Assembly: GCA_017644185.1 (NCBI GenBank)
Contig: JAEPMA010000008.1
Location: forward strand, 62,001 to 126,000
DNA length: 64,000 nt
Source: Rhodospirillales bacterium
Lineage (GTDB): Bacteria > Pseudomonadota > Alphaproteobacteria > Rhodospirillales > Casp-alpha2
Reading direction: 5' to 3'
The notes under the pieces were generated by a model that saw only the letters and a list, made by a program, of their open reading frames with translations, did not search any database and had not been told where the DNA came from. Positions 12,736 to 22,368 of the stretch are shown here, in pieces (position 1 is the first letter of the stretch; each line of letters begins with the position of its first letter). The translations under genes and the position numbers were made by a program.

Positions 12736-14952
12736 TTAAAAGAACGAGACCGGATCGACGTCGACCTGCACGCGGACTTTCTTGGCGATTGGTGCGCGAC
12801 CGATCCAATCTCGGACCATCGCTTGAGGATTTACCCCTCTCGGCGCTGTTAAAAGAAGCCTTCTTCGATGCCGCCCTCTAAGTAATGCCAGAGGCGCCGG
12901 GGCCGGTCCTAGGACTCTTACATCTTCCCCACGGGGCGCGGTCCGGGCCAACCCGGCCGCAGCATGATCGACCGCGGCTTCATCACGTCCCGACACGATC
13001 AACGCCACCAGTTTGCCGAACGGCGGCATGTGGGCTTGTTCCCGGGCCTGGCTCTCGGCATCGATAAAGGCGTCCCGGTCCCCGGCGGCAAGCGCCTTCA
13101 TGACGCTGTGATCGGGCATGTAAGTCTGCAAAAAGACCCGCCCCGGCCGGTCCCCGCGGCCGGCGCGGCCGGCGACTTGATACAAAAGCTGGAAGGTCTT
13201 TTCCGCGGCCCTGAACTCGCCCCCCGACAAACCGAGATCGGCATCGACGACCCCGACAAGCGTGAGGCCCGGAAAATGATAGCCCTTGGCGACGATCTGG
13301 GTGCCGATAACAAGATCGATCTCTTTTTCCTCGATCATACGGACAAGTTCCGCTGCCTGTTTCGGCCCGTGAACCATGTCGCTGGCGGCGATGACGGTGC
13401 GGGCTTCTGGAAACAGGAGTTGAATCTCTTCCGCCAAACGCTCGACCCCCGGCCCACACGGCACCAGCGATTCGGTGTCTTCGCAATTCGGACACTGGTC
13501 CGGCGGTTTGGTCTGAAAGCCGCAGTGGTGGCATTGCAGTCTTCCGACCAGTCTATGTTCGACCAGCCACGCTGTGCAGCGCGGACACTGTAACCTGTGC
13601 CCACACGTCCGGCACAGGGTCAGCGGCGCATACCCCCGCCGGTTCAGGAACAGCATCGCCTGATCACCCGCCTCGAACGTCTCGGCCAAAGCTTCCGCCA
13701 ACATCGGCGACAACCAGCGCCCACGGGCAGGACCGTCCTTCCTCATGTCGACCACGGATACATCCGCGAGATCGGCGCCGCCATGCCGCGCCGGCAGGGT
13801 GACTTCCTGATAACGTCCCCGCCTGACATTGGTGACGCTTTCGAGCGATGGCGTGGCGGAGACAAGCACGGCGGGAACACCTTCCATCTGCGCCCGCACC
13901 ACGGCCATGTCCCGCGCGTGATAGACGACCCCGTCTTCTTGTTTGAACGATCCGTCGTGCTCTTCATCGACGACGATCAAACCCAGATCCTGAAACGGCA
14001 GGAACAATGCCGAGCGCGCGCCCACGACGACCCGCACCTTCCCCTCCGCAACGGCGCGCCAGGTATCGCGGCGTTTCGCTGCCGTCAGCTCCGAATGCCA
14101 CATCGCCGGTTCACTGCCGAAGCGTGCTTCGAAACGGGCCAACCACTGCGCTCCCAATGCGATTTCCGGCAGCATCACGAGCACCTGCTTGCCCAACGTC
14201 AGCGCCTTCGCGACGGCTTCGAAATAAACCTCCGTCTTGCCCGAACCGGGAACCCCGTCGATCAATGTGACGCCGAATCCCTGCCCCACCGATTCGCACA
14301 GTTCACCCGCTGCTGCGGCCTGCACGTCCGAAAGCGTGACGCCGTCACGGTCGGGATCAGGCCGCGGCCAGTCATTCTCGGGTTCGATCTTGATCGATGC
14401 CAGCACGCCCGCATCCACCAGCCCCTTCACGACGCTCGCGCCGCATCCGGCCTCGCGCGCGATGTCGGCGGCGGGCAAGGGGGGATTGCCACGCAGAAAC
14501 GCGATCACGCGCTCGCGCGCCTTGGTGGAGCGATATTCCGGGAGATCGGCGGCAAGCGCATAGGCCGCCTGGGGTTTCGGCGGATCGAACGCGTCGGGCA
14601 CGCTCAACGCCATTCTGAGGACCGCGCCCTGGGGGTAGAGCGTATAACGTGAAACCCAATCGACCAGCTTCACGAGGGCTTTGGGTAGAGGCGGCACATC
14701 TCGCCGTCCGTGAACCTCTCGTAACTTGGACGCGTCGACCTCCCCCGTTGCGCGCCCCCAGACGGCCCCGGTCGCACGGCGGTTTCCCAAAGGCACATCG
14801 ACGATATCGCCCTGCATGAATCTCTGATCAGCCCCGACCAAATAGTCGTACGGTCCGGCCAGCGGCAAAGGCAGCAGAACAGCTACCCTTTCACCCGGGC
14901 CAAAGACCTCTTTGGCCTCCTCATTAACCTCTGTGAAACGATCATCGTGCAT
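12736..14952 (-). CDS. priA: Primosomal protein N' (replication restart helicase PriA)
   Basis: A 738-residue 3'-5' DNA helicase that restarts collapsed replication forks. The N-terminal DNA-binding part begins ERVAVLLPLPLAGPYDY. The helicase core has GVPGSGKTEVY (about residue 230) and DEEH. A double zinc-binding insert carries CRTCGHRLQCPRC and CHHCGF with CPNCED (about residues 445-490), followed by QVAGRAGR. All eight zinc-ligand cysteines appear present. Divergent from the DUF484-xerC unit. Confidence 0.96.
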   Translation of the reverse strand: MHDDRFTEVNEEAKEVFGPGERVAVLLPLPLAGPYDYLVGADQRFMQGDIVDVPLGNRRATGAVWGRATGEVDASKLREVHGRRDVPPLPKALVKLVDWVSRYTLYPQGAVLRMALSVPDAFDPPKPQAAYALAADLPEYRSTKARERVIAFLRGNPPLPAADIAREAGCGASVVKGLVDAGVLASIKIEPENDWPRPDPDRDGVTLSDVQAAAAGELCESVGQGFGVTLIDGVPGSGKTEVYFEAVAKALTLGKQVLVMLPEIALGAQWLARFEARFGSEPAMWHSELTAAKRRDTWRAVAEGKVRVVVGARSALFLPFQDLGLIVVDEEHDGSFKQEDGVVYHARDMAVVRAQMEGVPAVLVSATPSLESVTNVRRGRYQEVTLPARHGGADLADVSVVDMRKDGPARGRWLSPMLAEALAETFEAGDQAMLFLNRRGYAPLTLCRTCGHRLQCPRCTAWLVEHRLVGRLQCHHCGFQTKPPDQCPNCEDTESLVPCGPGVERLAEEIQLLFPEARTVIAASDMVHGPKQAAELVRMIEEKEIDLVIGTQIVAKGYHFPGLTLVGVVDADLGLSGGEFRAAEKTFQLLYQVAGRAGRGDRPGRVFLQTYMPDHSVMKALAAGDRDAFIDAESQAREQAHMPPFGKLVALIVSGRDEAAVDHAAAGLARTAPRGEDVRVLGPAPAPLALLRGRHRRRLLLTAPRGVNPQAMVRDWIGRAPIAKKVRVQVDVDPVSFF

Positions 14953-14955
14953 TTC

Positions 14956-14984
14956 TTATGTATTAAGGCGAAAGCCGGTATAAT
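14956..14984 (+). promoter_or_regulatory. Candidate sigma-70 promoter for DUF484-xerC
   Basis: A perfect TATAAT (14979-14984) lies 42 bases before the DUF484 start. A weak TTATGT is 17 bases further upstream. The -35 match is poor, so this rests mainly on the -10. Confidence 0.4.
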
Positions 14985-15026
14985 GAAACGATTCGCGAAA
15001 CACATAGCTTTCACTGGGAGAGAGCG

Positions 15027-15752
15027 ATGAGTGGAGAACTTTCCGACGCCCTGGATGCGGACGACGACGAGACCGTGGCATTGACCGCGGACGAGGTCGC
15101 TGTGTTCCTGATGCAAAACCCGACATTCTTCGCGGACAACCCGGAGATTCTGGATTTTGTCGAACTGCCGGATCGCTTTACCGCGGGCGGCGTGGTCGAC
15201 TTTCAGCGCTACCAGCTTCAGCGCCGCGACAGCGAAATCGACGAGCTTCGCAGCTGCGCCCAGGACGTGATCGAGACCAGCCGCTCCAACATGTCGATCC
15301 AGACCCGCACGCACGCGTCGATTCTGGCTTTGTTGCACGCGACCACGCTTGAGCAACTTTACAGGATCGTTTCCGACGACCTGCCGATTCTGCTCGACGT
15401 CGACGTCGCCCAGGTCGGATTCGAACCGGCGACACATGCCAACATCACGATTTTGAGTGAACACCTGCGTACCCTGCCACCCGGCACCGTCGACGCGATC
15501 GTCGGCGCCGACCAGGACGTGCAACTCTATCGTGAGTTCTGGGACGACGGCGTGGTCTTCGGCAGTGCCGCCGGTCTCGTCAAGTCGGCTGCCATCGCAA
15601 GGATCAAACCCGGTGTCGCCATGCCGAGTGGCCTGATCGCGCTTGGTGCACGCGACAACACCTTCGCACCCGGCCAGGGAACCGAATTGTTCTCGTTCCT
15701 CGCACGGGTGATCGAAGCTTCCGTTATGCGCCTTTCCGGCGAGCAGCCTTGA
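15027..15752 (+). CDS. DUF484 family protein
   Basis: A 241-residue DUF484 protein: an N-terminal helical segment (VAVFLMQNPTFFADNPEIL), a predicted coiled stretch (RDSEIDELRSCAQDVIE), and a GAF-like domain ending LIALGARDNTFAPGQGTELFSFLARVIE-type sequence (seen as GARDNTFAPGQGTE and FLARVIEA). DUF484 genes are commonly found beside xerC, but no biochemical function is established. Start ATG 15027 with GGAGAG just upstream. Its stop overlaps the xerC start. Confidence 0.9.
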   Translation: MSGELSDALDADDDETVALTADEVAVFLMQNPTFFADNPEILDFVELPDRFTAGGVVDFQRYQLQRRDSEIDELRSCAQDVIETSRSNMSIQTRTHASILALLHATTLEQLYRIVSDDLPILLDVDVAQVGFEPATHANITILSEHLRTLPPGTVDAIVGADQDVQLYREFWDDGVVFGSAAGLVKSAAIARIKPGVAMPSGLIALGARDNTFAPGQGTELFSFLARVIEASVMRLSGEQP

Positions 15753-16693
15753 TCGGTCTGCCGGTCCAGCCAGCCGTCGCCACCGCTCTCGAAGACTGGA
15801 TATCCTGGCTTCGTCACGAACGCCGCCTGTCCGAGAAAACCGTCGAGAGTTACTGCCACGACATCTCTGCGTTTATGCGGTTTCTGAACCGCCACATGGG
15901 GTTCGCCCCCGGGATCGACGATCTCGCCGATATGAGCCGGGCCGACCTCTGGGCCTATCAATCCGACCGTCAGGCCGACGGCCTGACGCCGACGTCGATG
16001 GCCCGAGGATTGAGCGCGCTCAAAAGCCTCTTTTCCTTCTTCGACAAGCGCGGCATCTGCACCAACGTTGCCGTCACCAATGCCGAAATGCCGAGACTGC
16101 CGAAATCCGTGCCCAAACCGATGAGCGTCGAAGAAGCGTTCGAAACACTGGATGCCGCCGAGGACATCGCCCGGGAACCGTGGCACGGCAAGCGCGACCG
16201 CGCGTTGTTCGCGCTTCTGTACGGGTGCGGCCTGCGGATCGGCGAGGCCATTTCCCTCAACCGTCGTGACGTTGCCGGGCTGGAGCGGATCGTCGTCACC
16301 GGCAAGGGGAACAAACAACGCGTCGTGCCGATGTTGAAAATGGTCGCGAAAGAGTTGGAGAATTATCTTCGGGCTTGCCCGTATGACCTGGGTCCGGACG
16401 AGCCTTTGTTCGTCGGCGCGCGCGGCAACAGATTGAACCCAGCCCTGGCGCAACGCGCGATGCGGAATGTGCGGGCTGTATTGGGTTTAACGGAAACCGC
16501 AACGCCCCATGCGCTCCGGCACAGTTTTGCAACGCATCTTTTATCCGGAGGCGGAGACCTTCGGACGATCCAGGAACTGTTGGGGCATGCATCTTTATCG
16601 ACGACCCAGCGCTACACCGCCGTCGACGGCGAGCGGCTTCTGGATATTCACGCCGCAGCGCATCCCCGCACCCGGCGCAAAAATGAAGGTTAA
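15749..16693 (+). CDS. xerC: Site-specific tyrosine recombinase XerC
   Basis: A 314-residue tyrosine recombinase that resolves chromosome dimers at dif with XerD. The N-terminal SAM-like domain shows RRLSEKTVESYCHDI. The catalytic set is complete: Arg163 in GCGLRIGEA, Lys in GKGNKQR, HALRHSFATHLL (His and Arg), LLGHASLSTTQRY (His) and nucleophile Tyr289. It starts with TTG 15749, overlapping the DUF484 TGA by three bases, so it is probably translationally coupled. Xer-type rather than integrase because of length, context and lack of mobile neighbours. Confidence 0.94.
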   Translation: MIGLPVQPAVATALEDWISWLRHERRLSEKTVESYCHDISAFMRFLNRHMGFAPGIDDLADMSRADLWAYQSDRQADGLTPTSMARGLSALKSLFSFFDKRGICTNVAVTNAEMPRLPKSVPKPMSVEEAFETLDAAEDIAREPWHGKRDRALFALLYGCGLRIGEAISLNRRDVAGLERIVVTGKGNKQRVVPMLKMVAKELENYLRACPYDLGPDEPLFVGARGNRLNPALAQRAMRNVRAVLGLTETATPHALRHSFATHLLSGGGDLRTIQELLGHASLSTTQRYTAVDGERLLDIHAAAHPRTRRKNEG

Positions 16694-16695
16694 GT

Positions 16696-17889
16696 CTAGG
16701 GCGCGAATCTAACGGCCAGCCGATAGAGCACCAGCCCTGAGAGGGCGAGGCCGACCACCACCATGATCGCCAAATCGTATCCCCCCGCTTCCCACAACAG
16801 TGAACCCGCCACCGGCGCCATCGCCCACGACAGAAGATAGGGAACCGCGACGGCACCACTGATCGCGCCGAAGTTACGCGTGCCGAGGACTTCCTTGGTA
16901 ATCACCGGACGCATGATGCTGGTGACCCCGTGGCCGCTGCCTTGCAAAATCACGAACATCACCACCAGTGCGGCGCTGTACTTCGAGAAAAACAAAGCGG
17001 TCCCGGCACAAGCGACCCCGACGAAGCACGCCGTCGTAATGCCGTGACTGCTGACCCTCTTTTCCGCCGCCATCATCGCCAAGCGACCCGCCACCTGCAT
17101 GGGGCCGATCATGGACGCCGCAATCACCGCAGCGTCCCGCGACAAACCGCGGTCGGTAAGGATCGGCAGGATATGGTTGATGATCACACCATGATTGCCG
17201 CCGAGGATCGCGAAACCGATGGCCAAAAACCAGAAAGCCGGTTTCTTGAGGACGCCTCTAACACTGAAGCCGGTCTGGCCCGTTGTCGCGTCTTCATGCG
17301 CTTCGGCGGCGTTCGCTTTCTGGTATTCGTTTTCCAGGAACCTGGATGCCGTCCAGACAAGCGGCACACCGACGAAAACGACAAGCCCCGCCATCGTCCA
17401 CGTCGCCGCATGCCAGCCGAACGCATCGGCGATGGTGTTCGACAGCGGGAACGAGAGTGTCCCCGCAAGCCCCGCGACCAGCGTCACGAGGGTGATGTCG
17501 CGCCGGGCACGATCACCCCGGGTCCGGGTGATCAGGGCAAAGCAGGTCTCGTACAGACAGCCGCCCAAGCATGCTCCGACGCCCAACCATATCAAACCGA
17601 ACACCCAAACCGATTCGGCGAACGGCAGGATCGCCACGAGGACGGCGGCGATGAGGGCCCCAAACGTGAGGATATGCGGACCACGCCCGTTATCGACGAG
17701 GCGCCCGGCGATCGGTGCGAACACGGCTGCCATCAGGATGGCCCCCGTGAACGCCGCCGTAATCGCGGTCTTCGGCCACGGTTCAGCGGCTTCCCACTGC
17801 ACGAGGAGTGCCGCAAAAATGTAATATAAACCGGCCCAGTAGATGGTTTCGCCGATCGCCAGAAATGTGATGGCGCGCCGCGCGGTCAT
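16696..17889 (-). CDS. Major facilitator superfamily transporter
   Basis: A 397-residue inner-membrane MFS protein with about 12 hydrophobic segments. After helix 2 it has FAPIAGRLVDNGRGP, a loop 2-3 motif-A-like sequence; a hydrophilic central loop (QKANAAEAHEDATTGQ, about residues 200-215) separates the two six-helix halves. Substrate unknown. It is convergent with xerC with almost no spacer and lies 24 bases downstream of the ArsP-like permease on the same strand, so it may belong to that ArsR-controlled unit. An arsenical link for this gene is only positional. Confidence 0.85.
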   Translation of the reverse strand: MTARRAITFLAIGETIYWAGLYYIFAALLVQWEAAEPWPKTAITAAFTGAILMAAVFAPIAGRLVDNGRGPHILTFGALIAAVLVAILPFAESVWVFGLIWLGVGACLGGCLYETCFALITRTRGDRARRDITLVTLVAGLAGTLSFPLSNTIADAFGWHAATWTMAGLVVFVGVPLVWTASRFLENEYQKANAAEAHEDATTGQTGFSVRGVLKKPAFWFLAIGFAILGGNHGVIINHILPILTDRGLSRDAAVIAASMIGPMQVAGRLAMMAAEKRVSSHGITTACFVGVACAGTALFFSKYSAALVVMFVILQGSGHGVTSIMRPVITKEVLGTRNFGAISGAVAVPYLLSWAMAPVAGSLLWEAGGYDLAIMVVVGLALSGLVLYRLAVRFAP

Positions 17890-17913
17890 CGCGCTCTCCG
17901 TCAGGGAATTAGA

Positions 17914-19017
17914 TTAGATAACCAGAAACTGATACCCGACACCGGCCAGCGTGCCGCCGGTCAGCGCCAGAAGGATATAAAGAACGAAAACCGGGCGTTT
18001 GACCAGCGCGAAGACCGCGATCGCCGCCGGGATGCTGGTGATGCCGCCGGCAACCAGGAATGCCATCCCCGCACCCGGACTGACACCCATACCGATCAAG
18101 CCATCGACCAGGGGTAAGGCTGCGTAACCGTTGAGATACGCCGGCGCCCCGACAAGCACGGCCGTCGGAATGGCCCAATTGCTGCCGGTGCCGAGCACTT
18201 GGGCGATCGCCTCGCCCGGGACGTAGGCGAGCATCAGACTTTCGACGAAGAACGCAATCGTCAGCCATTTCCCCAAAAACAGGCTTGCCGAGACCGCCTC
18301 CTTACGAAATGACTGGCGGCGGGCGCCTTCATTCCAGAACTGCCATACCACCGGCTTGGGCGTGCGCACGCTGGAAGCACCACAACCGCCGTTACCGACG
18401 CCCGGCAGTAACGGGTCGTCGAACATGCCCCGGCTTTGCAGCGCCCACGTGACATATCCGCCCATCAAACCGATGCCGACGGCAGCGACGGTCTTGGCGA
18501 CGGCGAAAGACGTACCGAGCGTCGCTGCGGTCAGGACGAACATCGAGGGATCCATGACGGGGGATGCGAGCCAGAACGCCATCACGGCGGGCAAGGGAAC
18601 GCCCATCGACAAAAGCGCCGCGATCAAAGGAATGACACCACACGAGCAGAACGGTGACAGTCCACCGAATAAGGCCGCGAACACGATCATGATGCCTAGG
18701 TTGCCTGAGAAAACCCGGGCGATCAGGCTGTCCGCGCCGCTCGCTTTTGCGTACGCCGCAAGCCCGATGGCGAGGCCCAGGAAGGGCGCGATCTCGATCA
18801 GGTTTTTAGCCGTGAACTGAAGTGTGTCCGGCACCTGTTGAATATCGAAGACGACGAGCAAAAGGAACGCTGCGGCCGCAACCGTCCACGCCATATGATT
18901 TTTAAGGGTAACGGTGACCCGCTCAACGACGCCCGCTTCCGCCTTTGGCGCCGCCGGGCCGCAGCACGAACCCGCCGGTTTCGGTTCTTCGATCTTGATG
19001 GCGCTGCTTTCGTTCAT
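17914..19017 (-). CDS. ArsP/DUF318-type permease
   Basis: A 367-residue membrane protein of the permease family that includes ArsP, the efflux carrier for trivalent organoarsenicals. The hallmark LSPFCSCGVIPLIAALL is intact with two cysteines; several other hydrophobic helices and GAPAYLNGYAALPLV follow. The N-terminus carries SCCGP, a possible soft-metal site, before the first helix. The gene overlaps the preceding ArsR regulator by four bases. Role in arsenical or other metal/metalloid export is inferred from family and regulator; the substrate is not shown. Confidence 0.85.
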   Translation of the reverse strand: MNESSAIKIEEPKPAGSCCGPAAPKAEAGVVERVTVTLKNHMAWTVAAAAFLLLVVFDIQQVPDTLQFTAKNLIEIAPFLGLAIGLAAYAKASGADSLIARVFSGNLGIMIVFAALFGGLSPFCSCGVIPLIAALLSMGVPLPAVMAFWLASPVMDPSMFVLTAATLGTSFAVAKTVAAVGIGLMGGYVTWALQSRGMFDDPLLPGVGNGGCGASSVRTPKPVVWQFWNEGARRQSFRKEAVSASLFLGKWLTIAFFVESLMLAYVPGEAIAQVLGTGSNWAIPTAVLVGAPAYLNGYAALPLVDGLIGMGVSPGAGMAFLVAGGITSIPAAIAVFALVKRPVFVLYILLALTGGTLAGVGYQFLVI

Positions 19018-19328
19018 GCCGCATCGTCCTTGTCAAAAATACCGAGACCCTTGCAACAATCGTCGGTGAGGAAGCTCACCAAGCCCCGCATCTGATCGTA
19101 GTCGGCGCGGGTGATGAGAATGCGGCCGTCGCGTTCCTGCTTTACCAGACCGGCGGCGGCCAGCGTCTTGATGTGATGGGTCAGCGTCGAGCCGGGCACG
19201 CCGAGTGCTTCCTGTAACACGCCCACCGGCGCGCCGTCGTCGCCCGCGCGCACCAGCGCACGGTAAATCCCGAGACGTGTCGGGTGCCCCAGAGCGGCAA
19301 AGCAATCGGCGGCGATGATCTCTTTCAT
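19014..19328 (-). CDS. arsR: ArsR-family transcriptional regulator
   Basis: A 104-residue winged-helix repressor: ADCFAALGHPTRLGIYRAL, then the recognition region VPGSTLTHHIKTLAAAGLV and wing QERDGRILIT. The C-terminus has a vicinal Cys91-Cys92 pair (TDDCCKG), the arrangement used by ArsR proteins that sense As(III) with C-terminal cysteines rather than a cysteine pair in the alpha-3 helix. I start at ATG 19328, the family N-terminus. First gene of the unit arsR-permease(-MFS), with an inverted repeat upstream that is its likely operator. Confidence 0.9.
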   Translation of the reverse strand: MKEIIAADCFAALGHPTRLGIYRALVRAGDDGAPVGVLQEALGVPGSTLTHHIKTLAAAGLVKQERDGRILITRADYDQMRGLVSFLTDDCCKGLGIFDKDDAA

Positions 19329-19365
19329 AACGCCTATATAGCGCACCCGCGCGACCAATGCAACG

Positions 19366-19389
19366 ATATTTCTAGAATTGTCGAAATAT
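19366..19389. promoter_or_regulatory. Candidate ArsR operator
   Basis: A perfect seven-base inverted repeat, ATATTTC-N10-GAAATAT, in an AT-rich island 38 bases upstream of the arsR start. Size, symmetry and position fit a dimeric ArsR/SmtB site; binding is inferred. Confidence 0.6.
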
Positions 19390-19416
19390 AAGGCGAGCGC
19401 GAAGAGTATTCACGTT

Positions 19417-19530
19417 CCTTCTCCCTTGGGAGAAGGACAGGATGAGGGGTGTGGCTCGTGAACGAAATCCGGGCAGGGGAAACCCCTCACCCGACGCCCC
19501 CGGCGTCACCCTCTCCCGGGGGAGAGGGTT
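19417..19530. repeat. Composite palindromic repeat between arsR and lpd
   Basis: Left hairpin CTTCTCCC-TT-GGGAGAAG, then GGATGAGGGGTG; right half has CCCCTCACCC and the hairpin ACCCTCTCCC-GG-GGGAGAGGGT. The two halves are partly inverted relative to each other (ATGAGGGGT against ACCCCTCAC). It is a different sequence family from the repeat at 817-890. No protein frame here resembles a known gene. Confidence 0.6.
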
Positions 19531-19535
19531 TCAAA

Positions 19536-20945
19536 TCAAATATGGATCGCCCGGCCGTCGACCGCGAGGGCAGCCTCCTTGACCGATTCCGGCAGTCCGG
19601 GATGGCCGTGGCAGATACGCGCGATATCCTCGGCGGATCCCCCGAACTCCATCACGTTGACCACTTCCTGGATCAGGTCACCGCCCTGCGGGCCGATGAT
19701 ATGGCAGCCAAGCACCTTATCGGTTTCCGCATCGGCGATGATCTTCACGAAGCCGTCGGCGTCCGCATTACACCGCGCGCGCGAGTTGGCGGAGAACGGG
19801 AACTTACCCGCCTTGTACTTCACCCCATCCTTCTTAAGTTGCTCCTCGGTCTTGCCGACCGCGGCGACTTCGGGGTGCGTGTAGACAATACCCGGGATCG
19901 AGTTGTAATCGATGTGCCCGGTCTGACCGGCCATGATCTCGGCGCAGACCACACCCTCGTCTTCCGCCTTGTGCGCCAGCATCGCACCGCCGATCACGTC
20001 GCCAATGGCGTAAATCCCCTCGACATTGGTCTGGAAATCCTCGTCCACTTTGACGAACCCCCGGTCCGTCATTTCGACGCCGACTTTATCCAGACCAAGT
20101 CCTTCGACATACGGGCGGCGACCGATGGCGACCAGAACCACGTCGGCTTTCAGGGTTTCCTTCTTGCCGCCTTCGGCCGGTTCCATGGTCAGCGTGACGC
20201 CGGATTTATCCTTTTTCGCGCCCGTGACCTTGGTCTTCATCTTAAACTTCAGACCCTGGCGCTCGAGAAGCCGCTTCATCTGTTTCGACACTTCACCGTC
20301 CATGCCCGGCAGCGCGACGTCGAGGAACTCGACGACGGTCACTTCCGCACCCAGACGCCGCCAGACGGAACCGAGTTCGAGCCCGATCACGCCGGCGCCG
20401 ATGACGACCATCGACTTCGGCACTTTGGGAAGCGACAGCGCCCCCGTCGAAGACACGATCTGTTTCTCATCGATTTCGACGCCCTTGAGCGGCGTCGTTT
20501 CCGAACCCGTGGCGACGATGATGTTCTTGGTCTCCAGCGTCTGCTTTTTGCCGCCCTTGGCTTGCGGCGTGACGTCGACCTTGCCCGGCGCGCTGATCAC
20601 GCCGGTGCCGACCAGATAGTCGATCTTGTTCTTCTTCATCAGGAACTCGATCCCGCCGGTCAGGTCTTCGACGACCTTGTCCTTGCGCGCGAGCATGGTT
20701 TTCAGATCGAGCGACACCTGCGCCTTGATCCCATGCGCGGCGAACTCGTGACCCGCCATCTCATAATGATGCGAAGATTGGAGGAGCGCTTTCGATGGGA
20801 TGCACCCGACATTCAGACACGTCCCGCCGAGCTTGCCGCGCTTTTCGACAACGGCCGTCTTCAGGCCGAGTTGGGCCGCCCGGATCGCCGCCACGTAACC
20901 ACCGGGCCCGCCACCAACGACGACGACATCATAACCTTCGCTCAT
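19536..20945 (-). CDS. lpdA: Dihydrolipoyl dehydrogenase (E3)
   Basis: A 469-residue FAD/NAD disulfide oxidoreductase that reoxidises dihydrolipoamide of the 2-oxoglutarate (and possibly pyruvate) dehydrogenase complex. FAD-binding VVVVGGGPGGYVAAIRAA, redox-active pair Cys43/Cys48 in GGTCLNVGCIPSK, NAD-binding VIGAGVIGLELGSVW, and the C-terminal active-site CHGHPGLPE (expected His-Glu pair) are all visible. Last gene of the mdh-sucCD-cupin-sucAB-lpd operon, 70 bases after sucB. Confidence 0.97.
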   Translation of the reverse strand: MSEGYDVVVVGGGPGGYVAAIRAAQLGLKTAVVEKRGKLGGTCLNVGCIPSKALLQSSHHYEMAGHEFAAHGIKAQVSLDLKTMLARKDKVVEDLTGGIEFLMKKNKIDYLVGTGVISAPGKVDVTPQAKGGKKQTLETKNIIVATGSETTPLKGVEIDEKQIVSSTGALSLPKVPKSMVVIGAGVIGLELGSVWRRLGAEVTVVEFLDVALPGMDGEVSKQMKRLLERQGLKFKMKTKVTGAKKDKSGVTLTMEPAEGGKKETLKADVVLVAIGRRPYVEGLGLDKVGVEMTDRGFVKVDEDFQTNVEGIYAIGDVIGGAMLAHKAEDEGVVCAEIMAGQTGHIDYNSIPGIVYTHPEVAAVGKTEEQLKKDGVKYKAGKFPFSANSRARCNADADGFVKIIADAETDKVLGCHIIGPQGGDLIQEVVNVMEFGGSAEDIARICHGHPGLPESVKEAALAVDGRAIHI

Positions 20946-21015
20946 ATCCTTACCCTCCGTCTGGGTCGTTTTGTCGCGACGTTCTCAGTCTTACACCGGC
21001 GCCGCTGCAGTTTTC

Positions 21016-22332
21016 TTACACGTCCAGCATGATTCGTTGCGGATCTTCCAGAAGATCTTTCATACGGACCAGGAACGAAACCGCTTCGCGGCCGTCGACG
21101 ATGCGGTGATCGTAGCTCAGTGCCAGATACATCATTGGCCGGATTTCGACCTTGTCGCCGACCGCCATCGGACGCTTCTGGATCTTGTGCATGCCCAGGA
21201 TCGCGGACTGCGGCACATTGAGGATCGGCATCGAATTCAGCGAACCGAACACGCCGCCGTTCGAAATGGTGAACGTCCCGCCCATCATCTCGTCCATGCC
21301 GAGCTTGCCGTCGCGCGCGCGGCGACCGAAATCGGAGATCGTGCCCTCGATCTCGGCGAAGCGCATCTGGTCCGCGTCCTTCAGAACCGGCACCACGAGA
21401 CCCTGCGGCGTACCGACGGCAACGCCGATGTTGTAGTAGTTCTTGTAGATCAAATCTTCGCCGTAGATCTCGGCGTTGATGGCCGGCCATTCCTTGAGGG
21501 CGATGCAGGCCGCGCGGACGAAGAACGACATAAAGCCGAGGCGGATGCCGTGCTTCTTTTCGAACTGATCCTTGTAGGTCGAGCGCAATTCCATCGCCGC
21601 ACCCATGTCGACCTCGTTCCAGGTCGTCAGCATGGCGGCGGTGTTCTGAGCCTGCTTAAGGCGTCCGGCAATGACCTTGCGAAGTTTGGTCATGCGGACC
21701 TTTTCCTCGCGCGGATCTTCCGGACGCGGCGGCAGTTCCGACGACGGCGTGAAACCCTGCGAGGACGGTGCACCACCGCCCCCGGCCGGAGCCGCGCGAC
21801 GTTTAGCCGAACCGGAACTTATGGCGTCCATCACATCGCCCTTGGTGATACGGCCTTCCGGGCCGGTCCCCTTGATAAGCGACGGGTCGAGATCGTTGTC
21901 ATCGACCAGCTTGCGAACCGCAGGCGACAGCGGCGGGCGCGAGGCTTGCGGCGCGGCGGCGGGCGGCGGCGGGGGGGCTGCCGGCGGCGGAGGCGGCGGC
22001 GGCGAAGGAGCCTTGGCTTCTTCCTTCGGCGCCTCCTTGGGAGCCTCTTCTTTCTTTTCCTCGGCCGGCTCGGGCGCGGCAGCCGCGCCTTCGGCGCCCT
22101 CATCCAGCGTCGCCAGAACGGCGCCGACACCGACGTCCGAGCCTTCGGCGGCGACGATTTCCTTGAGCGCGCCGGCGGCGGGTGCGTTCACCTCAATCGT
22201 GACCTTATCGGTCTCCAGTTCGCATACGGCTTCGTCCTGCGCCACCGCGTCACCCGGTTGCTTGAACCATTTTGCGACGGTGGCCTCGGTCACGGATTCG
22301 CCGAGCGTCGGGACTTTGATTTCAACGGTCAT
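21016..22332 (-). CDS. sucB: Dihydrolipoyllysine succinyltransferase (2-oxoglutarate dehydrogenase E2)
   Basis: The 438-residue E2 core of the 2-oxoglutarate dehydrogenase complex. One lipoyl domain (lipoyl Lys43 in ELETDKVTI), then a long flexible linker that is first acidic/lysine-rich ([15 protein letters not shown]) and then very proline-rich, a peripheral-subunit-binding domain ([14 protein letters not shown]) and the catalytic domain with [11 protein letters not shown], carrying the active-site His and Asp. The linker makes the local DNA strongly repetitive (about 21940-22080) but the frame is intact. Confidence 0.97.
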   Translation of the reverse strand: MTVEIKVPTLGESVTEATVAKWFKQPGDAVAQDEAVCELETDKVTIEVNAPAAGALKEIVAAEGSDVGVGAVLATLDEGAEGAAAAPEPAEEKKEEAPKEAPKEEAKAPSPPPPPPPAAPPPPPAAAPQASRPPLSPAVRKLVDDNDLDPSLIKGTGPEGRITKGDVMDAISSGSAKRRAAPAGGGGAPSSQGFTPSSELPPRPEDPREEKVRMTKLRKVIAGRLKQAQNTAAMLTTWNEVDMGAAMELRSTYKDQFEKKHGIRLGFMSFFVRAACIALKEWPAINAEIYGEDLIYKNYYNIGVAVGTPQGLVVPVLKDADQMRFAEIEGTISDFGRRARDGKLGMDEMMGGTFTISNGGVFGSLNSMPILNVPQSAILGMHKIQKRPMAVGDKVEIRPMMYLALSYDHRIVDGREAVSFLVRMKDLLEDPQRIMLDV

Positions 22333-22368
22333 TTGACTTTTCCTTGATACCTGAACCTGGTGGTCCGC

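Noticed and set aside
15749-16693. Integron or phage integrase
   Set aside because: Length, XerC-type motifs and coupling to DUF484 match chromosomal XerC, and there is no att site, gene cassette or phage gene nearby.
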